Made by a program: the position numbers and the translations under genes. Shown here one piece after another: positions 8,015 through 17,684 of a stretch of 56,999 nt of DNA; the first letter of the stretch is position 1; the number at the start of each line of letters is the position of its first letter. Origin of the DNA: Pseudarthrobacter sp. (GTDB lineage Bacteria > Actinomycetota > Actinomycetes > Actinomycetales > Micrococcaceae); the NCBI GenBank assembly GCA_031178005.1, contig JAPSJV010000018.1, positions 1 to 56,999 on the forward strand, read 5' to 3'. A model generated the notes under the pieces. The model saw only the letters and a list, made by a program, of their open reading frames with translations, made no database searches and was not told the DNA's origin.

Positions 8015-8950
8015 CCGCCGCAGTGCTGCCAGGATGCGGTTCTTGAGCTCCTGCTCCCGGAAGAGGTCGCGCCACTCCACACGGATAAAGAACCAGCCTT
8101 CCTCTGTTAGTGCCTTTTCACGGCGCCGCTCTTCGAAAAGTGCCTCCTCGGTGGGACGGTAGGCAAAATACTTGACCTTGCCGTCGAATTCGAGCGCGAT
8201 CTTCTTTTCCTTCCAGGCAAAGTCCAGTCTGTAGCGGCCTGCCCGGCTGTTCACCTCGACCTGCAGTTCCGGCACGGGGAGCTTCAGCCGATGGATCACT
8301 TCGCGGGTCAGGGTCTCACCGGCAGATTCGGATCTTGGATCCGCGTTGGCCAGTGCCATTCGGAGGTTTCTGATGCCGCGTCGCCCTGGCAAGCCATCCG
8401 CCATGGTTTCCATCAGGGCAGGATCAGCACCCAGCCGGAGAGCCTGGTCCACCAAGACCAACGCGTGCCTATAGCTCAGCATCATGGAGCAGTCCACGAC
8501 CGTCCGCTCGAGGCTGGTCACCAGGAGCCTGCCGATCATAACGACGTCGTTCTCCGTGAAGGGCCTCGTGTGGCCTCGAACGTCACGGCCCAATCGGTCA
8601 CTCGACGGGCAAACCTTAAGCAGAACATGGATCAGGTCGTCGACATTCCAGAGAAACAAGTTGTGGAGCCGAGCTGCAGAGGTATGGCTGTAGACGAAGT
8701 CTCCCGTCGACGTCGTAAGTGTTCCGTGGGCGTGGGCCAGGATCAGCTGCTTGCTGCGACTGCCGGCGGACTGCCTGTCCCACAAGGAACCGCGGATATA
8801 ACACCCATGGCGGAGCCGGACCAGCGTTCGCTCGCCAACGAGCAGCCGGATGGACCGTGAATTGAGGCCCAGCTGGTGGAGTTGCGCGGTCCTCCAGAGG
8901 TTGCCGGTATCCGGAAGCGCTGGGATCAACGGCGAGTGCGGCTCAGTCAT
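8012..8950 (-). CDS. AbiEi-like winged-helix protein with C-terminal DUF559/Vsr-type endonuclease fold
   Basis: A 312-residue protein. Residues about 15-60 look like the winged-helix of AbiEi-type antitoxin domains (LHQLGLNSRSIRLLVGERTL, then RLRHGCYIRG). The C-terminal 90 residues carry a Vsr/DUF559-like nuclease core: YRLDFAWKEKKIALEFDGKVKY, giving Asp, Glu and Asp-Gly-Lys in the usual order, then FFIRVEWRDL. Such proteins are very common and often multicopy in Actinobacteria; function is unproven. There is no AbiEii nucleotidyltransferase beside it, so a toxin-antitoxin role is unsupported here. It lies between yhhQ and tgt and is flanked by hairpin repeat copies A and B. Confidence 0.75.
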   Translation of the reverse strand: MTEPHSPLIPALPDTGNLWRTAQLHQLGLNSRSIRLLVGERTLVRLRHGCYIRGSLWDRQSAGSRSKQLILAHAHGTLTTSTGDFVYSHTSAARLHNLFLWNVDDLIHVLLKVCPSSDRLGRDVRGHTRPFTENDVVMIGRLLVTSLERTVVDCSMMLSYRHALVLVDQALRLGADPALMETMADGLPGRRGIRNLRMALANADPRSESAGETLTREVIHRLKLPVPELQVEVNSRAGRYRLDFAWKEKKIALEFDGKVKYFAYRPTEEALFEERRREKALTEEGWFFIRVEWRDLFREQELKNRILAALRR

Positions 8951-9015
8951 CCACCTAGCCTTGGGCAGTGGGCGGTCGCGCGGAAGGTCCCGCCGTCGCT
9001 ATGTGCATAACTCCG

Positions 9016-9103
9016 GATCGTGGGAACGGTGCCCACTCGCCGGAAGGCTACGGCGAGCTGGCAGCGGTCCGGCGAGCCCGACGGCGGCACTCTCCCCGGG
9101 TGC

Positions 9104-9106
<3 letters not shown>
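9016..9106 (+). repeat. Dispersed intergenic hairpin element, copy B
   Basis: Starts GATCGTGGGAACGGTGC, has CTCGCCGGAAGGCTACGGCGAG-type inverted arms at 9037-9058, a second GGTCCGGCGAGCCCG block, and ends GTGCCTA at the tgt stop codon. It aligns with copies A, C and D. It sits between the end of tgt and the start of the downstream AbiEi/DUF559 gene, which run in the same direction. Confidence 0.72.
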
Positions 9107-10516
<1,410 letters not shown>

Positions 10517-11242
10517 TCAGTGGGCCGCTTGTGATGTGGGGTAGTTCTCAGCCCGCCAGCCATCCCACAGGGACTGGATGGATTCCAGCTGGTGGGCCCC
10601 GAGGTTGTACGTGGAGGCAATCACCATGGCACCGCCGTCTGGCCTGATGTCCTCGATCACCGGCTGGTCCGCCACAATCAGCAGGCCGTCCCCGTGCTCG
10701 GCGTAACTGTGGACGGTCAGGCCTATCTGGTGCTGGCTGCGGAACCAGACCTTGCCGGAAATCTCCTCGCCCGTGGCCAGAGTCAGCTGGTACGGTTCGC
10801 CCGGCTTGGGAGTTTGAGAGAGGCCCAGCTTGTCGATAGTGGACCCGGAGCCGCCTGGGAACTCAAAGAACCGGGTGTGCCGTTTGGCGTGTGGATGGCG
10901 CTCCAGGGCGAAGCGGAGCTGCTGGAGGAACGTCAGCCAGCCCTGTGTGATGTCCTCATCCCAGGCCGCCCACTCCGAGTTGTGGTCCACCCCGGCCCGG
11001 GTGACTTTGACCAAAGTGCCTTCCGGTACCGGCTCCAGCTCGAAGACATCGCCGCCGTGAATGGTCAATTGCGTATGGTCAGGGGCCTCAACAACATCGT
11101 CGTTAAAGTAGATCTCGTTGATCTCGGCGGCAAGGTCGTCGGCATCCCAGCCGTGCCATTGGGCGACCCTGGCCGGTTCACGCAGCATTTCCCACACCTG
11201 CCGCGCATCAGCATTGATTACTACGCTCAGATTGTTAGTCAT
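10517..11242 (-). CDS. SRPBCC/START-like (AHSA1-type) protein
   Basis: A 241-residue soluble protein. The first 150 residues show a helix-grip (Bet v1-like) pattern: LSVVINADARQVWEMLREPARVAQWHGWDADDLAAEI, then VFELEPVPEGTLVKVTRAG and QGWLTFLQQLRFALERH, as in AHSA1/SRPBCC proteins, which bind hydrophobic ligands or co-chaperone partners. The C-terminal 90 residues (from about GSTIDKLGLSQ) look like a second half-domain. The ligand is unknown. It lies upstream of tgt on the same strand with a 33-base gap, so cotranscription is possible but functionally unexplained. Confidence 0.78.
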   Translation of the reverse strand: MTNNLSVVINADARQVWEMLREPARVAQWHGWDADDLAAEINEIYFNDDVVEAPDHTQLTIHGGDVFELEPVPEGTLVKVTRAGVDHNSEWAAWDEDITQGWLTFLQQLRFALERHPHAKRHTRFFEFPGGSGSTIDKLGLSQTPKPGEPYQLTLATGEEISGKVWFRSQHQIGLTVHSYAEHGDGLLIVADQPVIEDIRPDGGAMVIASTYNLGAHQLESIQSLWDGWRAENYPTSQAAH

Positions 11243-11302
11243 AGCCCGAATCTACAACTGAAGCGATGCCCGTGTAAGGGGTTTACTCCTATCCGAAATG
11301 GA

Positions 11303-12316
11303 TCAGGCCCGGACAGCTTCCAGTTCGTTGGCAATCCGCCGCTCCAGCTCGCCCGCGCCGATCGTCTCCGAGCCGCCGTGGGCCCGCAGGAACAGCAGGG
11401 ATTCAAGCCGCAGGAGCCGCCACTCACGTTCGGCGTCGTGGTTCGAATTGTCGATCGAGCGGAAGATTTCCTTGTCGTACAGATTGGGCTCGTTGAGGGA
11501 GCGCTGCCGGACTTTGGCGTTCATGCGGGCCTTGAACGGGTCCGATTCCATGGACTCCGGGCTCCTGAGCAGTTTCTCGTACACCTCTGCCCGCTCTGGC
11601 TGTCCGTCCTGCCGGCAGATGTAACTGGCTAGCGCCAGCGACGCCTCCACCGACGACCAGCGTCCCGGGTTGCCGTCGTACGGCAGGACGGTCAACAGGT
11701 CAGCGACCGCCAGCGCACCCTCGCCGTCCTTGAGGGTGACGTACAGTTCGTGCGCGAGGTCGCTGAGGTCCTTGAGGCAGCTGCCGGATTTTGGATTGAT
11801 GCCCTTGGCCAGCTTGTCCGCCAGCAGCAGGACCCCGATCGAGTCCTGGTGGTTCTGTGCCACGGCCTCAACCACCGATTCGGGTGTGTCCGTAGGCTCC
11901 GGAATCAGGGCAAGCTCTTCCTGGGTCACGATGGGTGCAGGCGGTGCCTCGGCAGGAAGCGGGGGAACGACGACGGCGGCAGGCGCGGCCGCTGTGGACC
12001 CGCCATCGTGCCGCCCGGCTGGGAGTCCCGTCGGGGAAGCCTCTTCGTCCGCAAGGTTCGCATTGGCGTTGAGGTGCGTGACGGCGTCTTGTGTTTCCTG
12101 GAGAACCTGGACCTCGGATCCCGCTGCGATGCGGATGGTCCTGCCGTCCGTCAGTGTGGCGACGATCAATGCGGGTGTGCCGTAGTCGTCGGCGTCGAGG
12201 TGGATTTCCTGGACGTCTCCGCTGGAAATGGCGTCGGGCAGAAGCAAGCGGTCTCCTGCGCCCAGGGTTCCAGCCTGTTGGTTCCGGTACTGCTGTTCGG
12301 CTGGGGTTTGAGTCAT
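11303..12316 (-). CDS. Uncharacterised soluble protein with Pro/Ala linker (possible DUF6707)
   Basis: A 337-residue protein in two parts. Residues about 17-75 are beta-rich (DRLLLPDAISSGDVQEIHLDADDYGTPALIVATL...GRTIRIAAGSEVQVL). A low-complexity Ala/Pro linker follows (about 95-140). The C-terminal 190 residues are helical and TPR-like (ADLLTVLPYDG...ASLALASYICRQDGQPERAEVYEKLL). I only tentatively associate the C-terminal part with DUF6707, which I know from Micrococcales. No catalytic motif is seen. It is leftward like its neighbours and separated by 60 to 90 bases from each. Confidence 0.65.
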   Translation of the reverse strand: MTQTPAEQQYRNQQAGTLGAGDRLLLPDAISSGDVQEIHLDADDYGTPALIVATLTDGRTIRIAAGSEVQVLQETQDAVTHLNANANLADEEASPTGLPAGRHDGGSTAAAPAAVVVPPLPAEAPPAPIVTQEELALIPEPTDTPESVVEAVAQNHQDSIGVLLLADKLAKGINPKSGSCLKDLSDLAHELYVTLKDGEGALAVADLLTVLPYDGNPGRWSSVEASLALASYICRQDGQPERAEVYEKLLRSPESMESDPFKARMNAKVRQRSLNEPNLYDKEIFRSIDNSNHDAEREWRLLRLESLLFLRAHGGSETIGAGELERRIANELEAVRA

Positions 12317-12403
12317 CGGAAATCCTTCAGTTCTCTTGCGGTCCGCCCCCCAGTCTACAAAGCGGCACCACGGATTCCGGGGACGCGGGCCGGGCCCGGG
12401 AGC

Positions 12404-12943
12404 CTAGAAGCCCACGCCGGCGAAGCTGAGTGCTTGCCGGATCAGGGCACCGCGGCCGCCGGTAAATTCCAGCTGGACCCCTTCGCTGAGCACTTCGTCG
12501 GGGGTCATCCACGTCAGTTCAAGGGCATCCTGGCGTGGCTCGCACTCGCCGGTAACGGGGATGACGTAGGCCAGCGCTACGGCGTGTTGGCGGTCATCGG
12601 TGAAGCCGGTCTGGGACGGTGCGGGGAAATACTCGGCAACGGTGAACGGAACGGGGCTGATGGGAAGCTGCGGGAACGCTAGGGGGCCGAGGTCCTTTTC
12701 CAGGTGCCGGAGAAGGGCCGCCCGGATGGTTTCGCGGTACAACACACGACCTGAAACGAGCGAACGGACCATGCTGCCATCCTGGTCACCCTGCAGCAGG
12801 GTACCCACTTCGTTGACGAACCCGAGCGGATCGAGCCTGACCGGCACCGCTTCGACATAAACCATGGGGAGCCGTCCGCGGGCTTCGAACAGGTCCTCCT
12901 GGGAGAGCCAGCCTGGATTGGGGTCGGGGGTTCGAACGTTCAT
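12404..12943 (-). CDS. NUDIX-related DUF4916 protein
   Basis: A 179-residue protein whose length and sequence (WLSQEDLFEARGRLPMVYVEAVPVR, LVSGRVLYRETIRAALLRHLEKDLG, ALAYVIPVTGECEPRQDALELTWMTPDEV) match DUF4916, a NUDIX-fold family of Actinobacteria. The canonical GX5EX7REUXEEXGU box is degenerate: SGRVLYRETIRAALLRHLEKDLG keeps only the RET...LEKDLG skeleton. Diphosphate hydrolase activity is therefore uncertain. The ATG is at 12943; 30 bases further upstream begins a palindromic repeat element that may contain or interrupt its promoter. Confidence 0.75.
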   Translation of the reverse strand: MNVRTPDPNPGWLSQEDLFEARGRLPMVYVEAVPVRLDPLGFVNEVGTLLQGDQDGSMVRSLVSGRVLYRETIRAALLRHLEKDLGPLAFPQLPISPVPFTVAEYFPAPSQTGFTDDRQHAVALAYVIPVTGECEPRQDALELTWMTPDEVLSEGVQLEFTGGRGALIRQALSFAGVGF

Positions 12944-12974
12944 GGGTTAAGTTCTACCCCATGCGGAGCTCCCA

Positions 12975-13044
12975 CCCCATCGAGTGGTTAGATAATGCTG
13001 CCTTGCGGCGGCGAGAACGGCATTATCTCGCCGCTCGATGGGGG
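12975..13044. repeat. Palindromic REPIN-like element, left copy
   Basis: A near-perfect 70-bp palindrome: CCCCATCGAGTGG, then AGATAATGCTGCC, a short loop, GGCATTATCTCGCC and GCTCGATGGGG. The same element in reverse lies at 13696-13757, on the other side of the YdeI gene. Read as RNA it would fold into one long hairpin. Such paired palindromes are typical of REP/REPIN or MITE-like non-autonomous elements. Confidence 0.8.
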
Positions 13045-13110
13045 CCGGGGCGGGTAACAGGGGGTGGAGGAGTCAGGGTGCCGGAGACACGGAGGCGGTA
13101 CGTTTGTGGC

Positions 13111-13725
13111 ATGGCCATTGAACTGCCCGAACTCCTTGTTAAAGACGCCGCGGAATGGCGTGCCTGGCTGGAGCAAAACCATGCCACCAGCCCTGGCGTC
13201 TGGCTGGTCCTGCATAAAAAAGGCGGCCAGGCCACGGAACTGGATTACAAGGCTGCGCTGGACGAGGTCCTCTGCTTCGGCTGGATCGACGGCCAAGCCC
13301 GGAAGCGGGACGACGAAACCAGCTTCCGGCGGATGACCCGCCGGGGTCCCAAGAGCCCGTGGTCCGCGATCAACGTGGGCCATGTTGCCCGCCTTGAAGC
13401 CGAAGGCAAGATGACCGACGCCGGCCGGGCCGCCGTCGAAAGTGCCAAAGCCGACGGCCGCTGGGACGTTGCCTATTCAGGGTCGGCGACGGCGGAGGTT
13501 CCGGAGGATCTGGCGGCCGCCATCGCAGCGGTGCCGGCAGCGCAGGCCATGTTCGATGTCCTCACCAGCGCCAACCGTTTCGCCTTGATCTACCGGACCA
13601 CCTCGGTGAAACGGGCAGAGACCCGGGCACGGAAGATCGCCGGATTTGTGGAGATGCTTGCCCGTGGCGAGGCGCCCTATCCCCAGAAGAAGAAACCATC
13701 GAGTGGCGAGATAATGCCGCTTTGA
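13111..13725 (+). CDS. YdeI/OmpD-associated family protein
   Basis: A 204-residue soluble protein. The pattern WRAWLEQNHATSPGVWLVLHKKG, LDEVLCFGWIDGQARKRDDETSFRRMTRRGPKSPWSAINVGHVARLEAEGKM is diagnostic of the YdeI/OmpD-associated family, linked by homology to stress or bacteriocin protection; the biochemical role is unknown. ATG 13111 is chosen because homology begins there; the frame is open to 12961. The last nine residues (PSSGEIMPL) and the stop codon are encoded by the right-hand palindromic element, and a matching inverted element lies upstream. The gene therefore appears as cargo between two inverted repeats. Confidence 0.85.
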   Translation: MAIELPELLVKDAAEWRAWLEQNHATSPGVWLVLHKKGGQATELDYKAALDEVLCFGWIDGQARKRDDETSFRRMTRRGPKSPWSAINVGHVARLEAEGKMTDAGRAAVESAKADGRWDVAYSGSATAEVPEDLAAAIAAVPAAQAMFDVLTSANRFALIYRTTSVKRAETRARKIAGFVEMLARGEAPYPQKKKPSSGEIMPL

Positions 13726-13757
13726 CGCCGCCTAAGCAGCATTATCTAACCACTCGG
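13696..13757. repeat. Palindromic REPIN-like element, right (inverted) copy
   Basis: CATCGAGTGGCGAGATAATG at the left arm and CATTATCTAACCACTCGG at the right arm form a 62-bp palindrome. Its reverse complement matches the element at 12975-13044 closely over its full length. It overlaps the 3' ends of two convergent genes: the YdeI stop (TGA 13723-13725) and the GH76 stop (TAA at 13744-13742) both lie in it. It can also serve as a bidirectional terminator. Confidence 0.8.
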
Positions 13758-14893
13758 CGGAGGGTGGCGGCGGCCTCCAGGGTCATCCAGGCCTGCAGCT
13801 GCGTGGAAAGTTCGACGGCGGCACCCGGCGGGTAGTTCGCCTCCGCTGTGGAGGTGGCGTGGATGGCAAAAATGCGGCCCCCGGTGCCGGCTGAGGTGCT
13901 GCTGCCGTTCCAGAAGGCATCCGCCGTGGCCATCACCAGGCGTTCCGCCGCGGCGCGTACGGTCCCTGGAAGCTGCGGGTCCTGTGCCGCGAGTGCCAGG
14001 TAACGGCAGAGGATTCCGGTGAAGAGACCGCGGTCGCCGGTGCCGTCGCAGCGCAGGACTTCGGCGTCCCCGGCCCGGACGGTGAGGTGGCGTTCGACGG
14101 CGGCAACCACCTCGGCTGCCCGCCCCAGGTTCCGCGCTCCACCCAACTCCAGCAGCGCCCCGAGGACGGGGCCCTGGTTGTAGGTGTAGACATTGTCCTC
14201 GACGCGGATCCGGCCGTCTGGATCCAGCCGGGCGCCGTCGAGATAGAGTCCGCGGCCGGCGTCGAACAGTGTGGCATCCAGCCAATCCACCAGGGACTGT
14301 GCGCGCTGCTGCTGGCCGATGCGGGCGAAGTAGAGCGCGACGGGGGCGGTGGCGGGCGTGTTTTTGAAGTCGCGCTGACGGCTCCAGAACGTGCCGCCGC
14401 CGAGGTGGTCGGTGGAGGCGGACTCGAGCTGTGGGGTGAGGGTGCGCTGCACCTTTGCGTACCGCCGTCGGCCCTTTTTCGACGCTGCCTCCGCCAGGTT
14501 GTCCAGGCGCAGTGAAGCCAGAGCCAGCCAAGCCATGTCGTCGTAGTAGTTGTTGACGAACGTGAGCAGGTTCCGCAGCTGGATGCCCCTGAGCAGGCGG
14601 GACGCCAGCCGGCCGGAGCTGGGGTTGCCCGGCCCGTCGAAGCGGGCGCGGGGAGTAGCCCCTCGTTCCAATTCCCGGCGGCCGGCATCCACCAAACAGT
14701 CAAGGTAGTGCGCCTGCCACCAGTAGTGCCAGGGCAGGGTCAGGCTCCGGAATGTCCCGGAAGGCCAGGACGTGGCGGCGATATGGGTCCCGGGCAGGAA
14801 CAGAAGCCGACGGCCGAACCGGCGTGTCACCGAGCGGGCGGCTTCGTCTGCCCTGGCAGACCAGTCGAGGGCTGGGGGTTCCGGCTGCGTCAT
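13742..14893 (-). CDS. Glycoside hydrolase family 76 protein (alpha-1,6-mannanase type)
   Basis: A 383-residue (alpha/alpha)6-barrel-type protein. The GH76 signature NNYYDDMAWLALASLRL carries the paired catalytic Asp118-Asp119, followed later by GGGTFWSRQRDFKNTPATAPVALYFARIG, VEDNVYTYNQGPVLGALLELG and GDRGLFTGILCRYLA. GH76 enzymes cleave alpha-1,6-mannan; actinobacterial relatives act on mannans or on cell-envelope mannose polymers. No signal peptide is seen, so the protein is probably cytoplasmic, which is atypical for polymer degradation. The last residues RVVR and the stop come from the palindromic element, so the original C-terminus may have been altered. Confidence 0.85.
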   Translation of the reverse strand: MTQPEPPALDWSARADEAARSVTRRFGRRLLFLPGTHIAATSWPSGTFRSLTLPWHYWWQAHYLDCLVDAGRRELERGATPRARFDGPGNPSSGRLASRLLRGIQLRNLLTFVNNYYDDMAWLALASLRLDNLAEAASKKGRRRYAKVQRTLTPQLESASTDHLGGGTFWSRQRDFKNTPATAPVALYFARIGQQQRAQSLVDWLDATLFDAGRGLYLDGARLDPDGRIRVEDNVYTYNQGPVLGALLELGGARNLGRAAEVVAAVERHLTVRAGDAEVLRCDGTGDRGLFTGILCRYLALAAQDPQLPGTVRAAAERLVMATADAFWNGSSTSAGTGGRIFAIHATSTAEANYPPGAAVELSTQLQAWMTLEAAATLRRVVR

Positions 14894-14921
14894 CCAGCCA
14901 GACTATCGCCGCCGGAAGTGA

Positions 14922-14997
14922 GTGCCGTCGTCGAACTCGCCGGAAGGGTGCCGGCTCGCTGAAGCGCTCCGGCGAGTCCGCACCTTTCCCACGATCC
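14922..14997 (-). repeat. Dispersed intergenic hairpin element, copy C
   Basis: Read on the minus strand it begins GGATCGTGGGAAAGGTGCGG, then ACTCGCCGGAGCGCTTCAGC, a CCTTCCGGCGAG block and GACGACGGCAC. This aligns base by base with copies A and B. It lies in the spacer between the divergent GH76 and short-chain dehydrogenase genes. Confidence 0.72.
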
Positions 14998-15040
14998 TGA
15001 CGAATTCCGCGAGCGAGGGGTGCAGGCCGCCCGCATTTCA

Positions 15041-15061
15041 GTTAGCATTCATTAACTAAAG
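15041..15061. promoter_or_regulatory. AT-rich dyad upstream of the dehydrogenase pair
   Basis: GTTAGCATTCATTAACTAAA forms an imperfect dyad (TTAG at 15042-15045 with CTAA at 15056-15059) 22 bases upstream of the short-chain dehydrogenase start. TetR- or GntR-type fatty-acid regulators use sites like this, but no regulator is adjacent and the call is speculative. Confidence 0.3.
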
Positions 15062-15082
15062 GTGCCGCATCAAGGAGGATGT

Positions 15083-15907
15083 ATGGACGTGGCAGGAGCT
15101 GTTGCGCTGGTTACGGGTGGTGCATCCGGGCTGGGTGCCGCCACGGCCAGGATGCTGTTCGACGCCGGCGCCTCCGTTGTGCTCGTGGACCTCCCCGGCA
15201 GCGCGGGTGCCGAAACCGCAGCGTCCCTCATGGATGGCAGTACCTCCGGGGCGCGCGCCGTCTTTGCGCCGGCTGACGTAACGAGCGAGGACGACATCCG
15301 GGCCGCCGTCCAGGCCGCCAACGACCTTGGCCCGCTGCGAATCGTGGTGAACTGCGCCGGAATCGCCACCCCGGGGAAGGTCCTGGGGCGCGACGGCGTG
15401 CTGCCGCTGGAAACGTTCAACCGGGTTATCCAGATCAACCTGGTGGGCACCTTCAACGTCATCAGACTGGCGGCCGAGGCCATGGCGGCCACCGACCCGG
15501 TGGTGTCGCGGCCAGGAGCGGACCCCGGATCGGAGGCGGGGCCGGGGGATTCGGAGCGCGGCGTGATCATCAACACCGCATCCGTTGCGGCGTTCGACGG
15601 GCAGATCGGCCAGCCCGCCTACTCGGCATCCAAAGGGGCCGTGGCCGCCATGACGCTGCCCCTGGCCCGCGAACTGGCGCGCTCGCTGATCCGCGTGGTC
15701 ACCATCGCCCCTGGTATTTTCGAGACCCCCATGCTGGCCGGGCTGCCTGCGGAGGCGCAGGAGTCGCTGGGCCGGCAGGTCCCGCATCCGTCAAGGCTGG
15801 GCCTCCCGGTTGAGTACGCCAAGCTGGTGGCGCACATTGTGGACAACGCCATGCTCAACGGCGAGACCATCCGACTCGACGGTGCCATCCGGATGGCTCC
15901 CAAATGA
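15083..15907 (+). CDS. Short-chain dehydrogenase (HSD17B10-like 3-hydroxyacyl-CoA dehydrogenase)
   Basis: A 274-residue classical [21 protein letters not shown] is the TGxxxGxG cofactor motif, NCAG is present, [25 protein letters not shown] gives the catalytic Ser, Tyr and Lys, and [10 protein letters not shown] follows. The segment order and an insertion between [11 protein letters not shown] and the Ser strand match the type 2 3-hydroxyacyl-CoA dehydrogenase group acting in branched-chain amino-acid or fatty-acid breakdown. ATG 15083 follows AAGGAGG, so the frame upstream is not used. The stop overlaps the acyl-CoA dehydrogenase start (ATGA), so the two enzymes are coupled and probably act in one acyl-CoA pathway. 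Confidence 0.87.
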   Translation: MDVAGAVALVTGGASGLGAATARMLFDAGASVVLVDLPGSAGAETAASLMDGSTSGARAVFAPADVTSEDDIRAAVQAANDLGPLRIVVNCAGIATPGKVLGRDGVLPLETFNRVIQINLVGTFNVIRLAAEAMAATDPVVSRPGADPGSEAGPGDSERGVIINTASVAAFDGQIGQPAYSASKGAVAAMTLPLARELARSLIRVVTIAPGIFETPMLAGLPAEAQESLGRQVPHPSRLGLPVEYAKLVAHIVDNAMLNGETIRLDGAIRMAPK

Positions 15908-17115
15908 GCCTGACGCCGTCGGGAAATCCTGCACCCACAGCGGCGGACGCCCTGCCCGGCCCGGACTTCTTCGCCTTCGAATCCAGGCTGAACGAGGCGG
16001 AGCGGGGCAAGCTGGAAGAGCTGCGCGAATTCTTGGCCGCTGAGATCGCCCCGTTTGCCGGAGACTGGTGGAACAAAGCGGAATTCCCGGCGCACATCCT
16101 GCCGAGGCTCGCCGCCCTGAAGCTCAGCACGCCAGTGCACCGCGGCTACAGCAACCTGTTTGCGGGGCTGGTCATCGCCGAGATGACGCGGACTGACACC
16201 TCCATCGCCACGTTTTTCCTGGTCCACCACGATCTTTTTGTGGAGGCGCTGCACAGGTTCGGCTCGCAGGACCAGCGCGAACGTTTCCTCGAGGACGCCG
16301 CCGCCCTGCGGATCACCGGCGCCTTCGCATTGACCGAACCTGAACACGGCTCAGACGTGGCCGGCGGAATGGCCACCACCGCCCGGCGGGTGAAGTCCGA
16401 CGGCGGCGACCACTGGGTGCTGAACGGCGCCAAACGCTGGATCGGGAACGGGACGTTCTGCGACTACATGCTCGTCTGGGCACGGGACGAAGAGGACGGG
16501 GCAGTCCGCGGCTTCATTCTGGATGCCAGGCTGCCCGGAGTGGGCCGCAGCAAGATCGAGAACAAGATTGCCCTAAGGACAGTCCAGAACGCGGATATCA
16601 GCTTCGACAACGTGCGGATCGAGGAACGGGACCGGCTGGCCGGCATCAACACCTTTGACGACACTAAAGAACTGCTGCGCGCCTCCCGGATCATGGTGGG
16701 TTGGCAAGCGGTGGGGCAGCAGCTGGCTGCGTTCGACGTTGCCCGGGAGTACGCCGTCGAGCGGCGGCAGTTCGGCAAGCCACTGGCCAAGTTCCAGCTG
16801 ATCCAGCAGCAATTGGTGGACATGCTGGGAAATGCCGTGGCGTCGATGGGAATGATGGCGCGGATCGCTGACCTGCAGGAACAAGGTGCCGCAGATATGC
16901 CGCAGGTGGCGTTGGCCAAGTCCTACACCAGCGCGCTGATGCGCCGCAGTGTGGCCATGGGCAGATCCATCCTGGGTGGAAATGGAATTGTCACCGACTA
17001 TCGGATGGCCCGAATCTTCTCCGACGCCGAGGCCATTTACACCTATGAAGGCACCTTCGAAATTAATTCACTCATTGTGGGGCGGGCCGTCACCGGGGTC
17101 TCGGCTATTACCTAA
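15904..17115 (+). CDS. Acyl-CoA dehydrogenase (glutaryl-CoA dehydrogenase-like)
   Basis: A 403-residue FAD enzyme. [19 protein letters not shown] is the flavin and substrate loop, [24 protein letters not shown] follows, then [22 protein letters not shown] and [30 protein letters not shown] with the expected catalytic Glu in YEGT. The arrangement resembles glutaryl-CoA dehydrogenase and plant ACX4 more than short- or medium-chain enzymes, but substrate cannot be fixed. It starts 4 bases inside the SDR stop, so both enzymes are made from one message. A catabolic acyl-CoA pathway is the likely role. Confidence 0.88.
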   Translation: MSLTPSGNPAPTAADALPGPDFFAFESRLNEAERGKLEELREFLAAEIAPFAGDWWNKAEFPAHILPRLAALKLSTPVHRGYSNLFAGLVIAEMTRTDTSIATFFLVHHDLFVEALHRFGSQDQRERFLEDAAALRITGAFALTEPEHGSDVAGGMATTARRVKSDGGDHWVLNGAKRWIGNGTFCDYMLVWARDEEDGAVRGFILDARLPGVGRSKIENKIALRTVQNADISFDNVRIEERDRLAGINTFDDTKELLRASRIMVGWQAVGQQLAAFDVAREYAVERRQFGKPLAKFQLIQQQLVDMLGNAVASMGMMARIADLQEQGAADMPQVALAKSYTSALMRRSVAMGRSILGGNGIVTDYRMARIFSDAEAIYTYEGTFEINSLIVGRAVTGVSAIT

Positions 17116-17256
17116 GAAATCCGCTTTCTGCTTTAGTGGTCCTGCACACACGTTACTTTCGTCACTTGCTGTGGTGTGTTGCCGCGTTCCTGCCGTTGCC
17201 GGTTGCATACTGATTTGAGGGGCGTTTCGCCGCAGACATCAGGCAGGAGGCAATAC

Positions 17257-17637
17257 ATGGAAACCATCAAAAAGATCCTACGGAACCAGTATTTCCCCGC
17301 CGCTGCAGTGCTGGTTGCGGTGGCGCTTTTCTGGATTGTGGCGTTGTCAGGTGGGCTGTCCATGCTCAACGCCCGGAATGCGCCCCTGGCAACCCTGACC
17401 TGGATGCTGTTTGTGTATCTGGTCGCTGCCCTCACCCCGGTCGTGGGCCTGTTCGCTGCTGTGGACCTGATCCGCCGCTACCGGTGGAACCGCACGATCC
17501 AACGCGAACAGAACGCTGCCCTTCCGGCGGACTGCGCGGCCCAGCAGGAGCCAGCCGCCTCACCTGCGCAGCCCGCAACAGGGCAGCCCGCCACGCAAAA
17601 GGCCGATGAAGCTTCAGGCGGGCAAAAAGCCGCCTGA
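17257..17637 (+). CDS. Small two-TM membrane protein, unknown
   Basis: A 126-residue protein with two membrane helices (about 13-33 and 49-75), a basic segment (DLIRRYRWNRTIQ) and a low-complexity Ala/Gln/Pro C-terminal tail. AGGAGG precedes the ATG, so the start is firm. No family recognised. The 140 bases upstream hold no other gene. Confidence 0.7.
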   Translation: METIKKILRNQYFPAAAVLVAVALFWIVALSGGLSMLNARNAPLATLTWMLFVYLVAALTPVVGLFAAVDLIRRYRWNRTIQREQNAALPADCAAQQEPAASPAQPATGQPATQKADEASGGQKAA

Positions 17638-17684
17638 CCAGCAGAAACTTCTGCGCAGGGAATTCACCCTGAATTGGCCGCAAA

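Noticed and set aside
8012..8950. AbiE-type toxin-antitoxin system
   Set aside because: Only the AbiEi-like winged helix is present, fused to a DUF559 nuclease fold; there is no AbiEii nucleotidyltransferase gene on either side.
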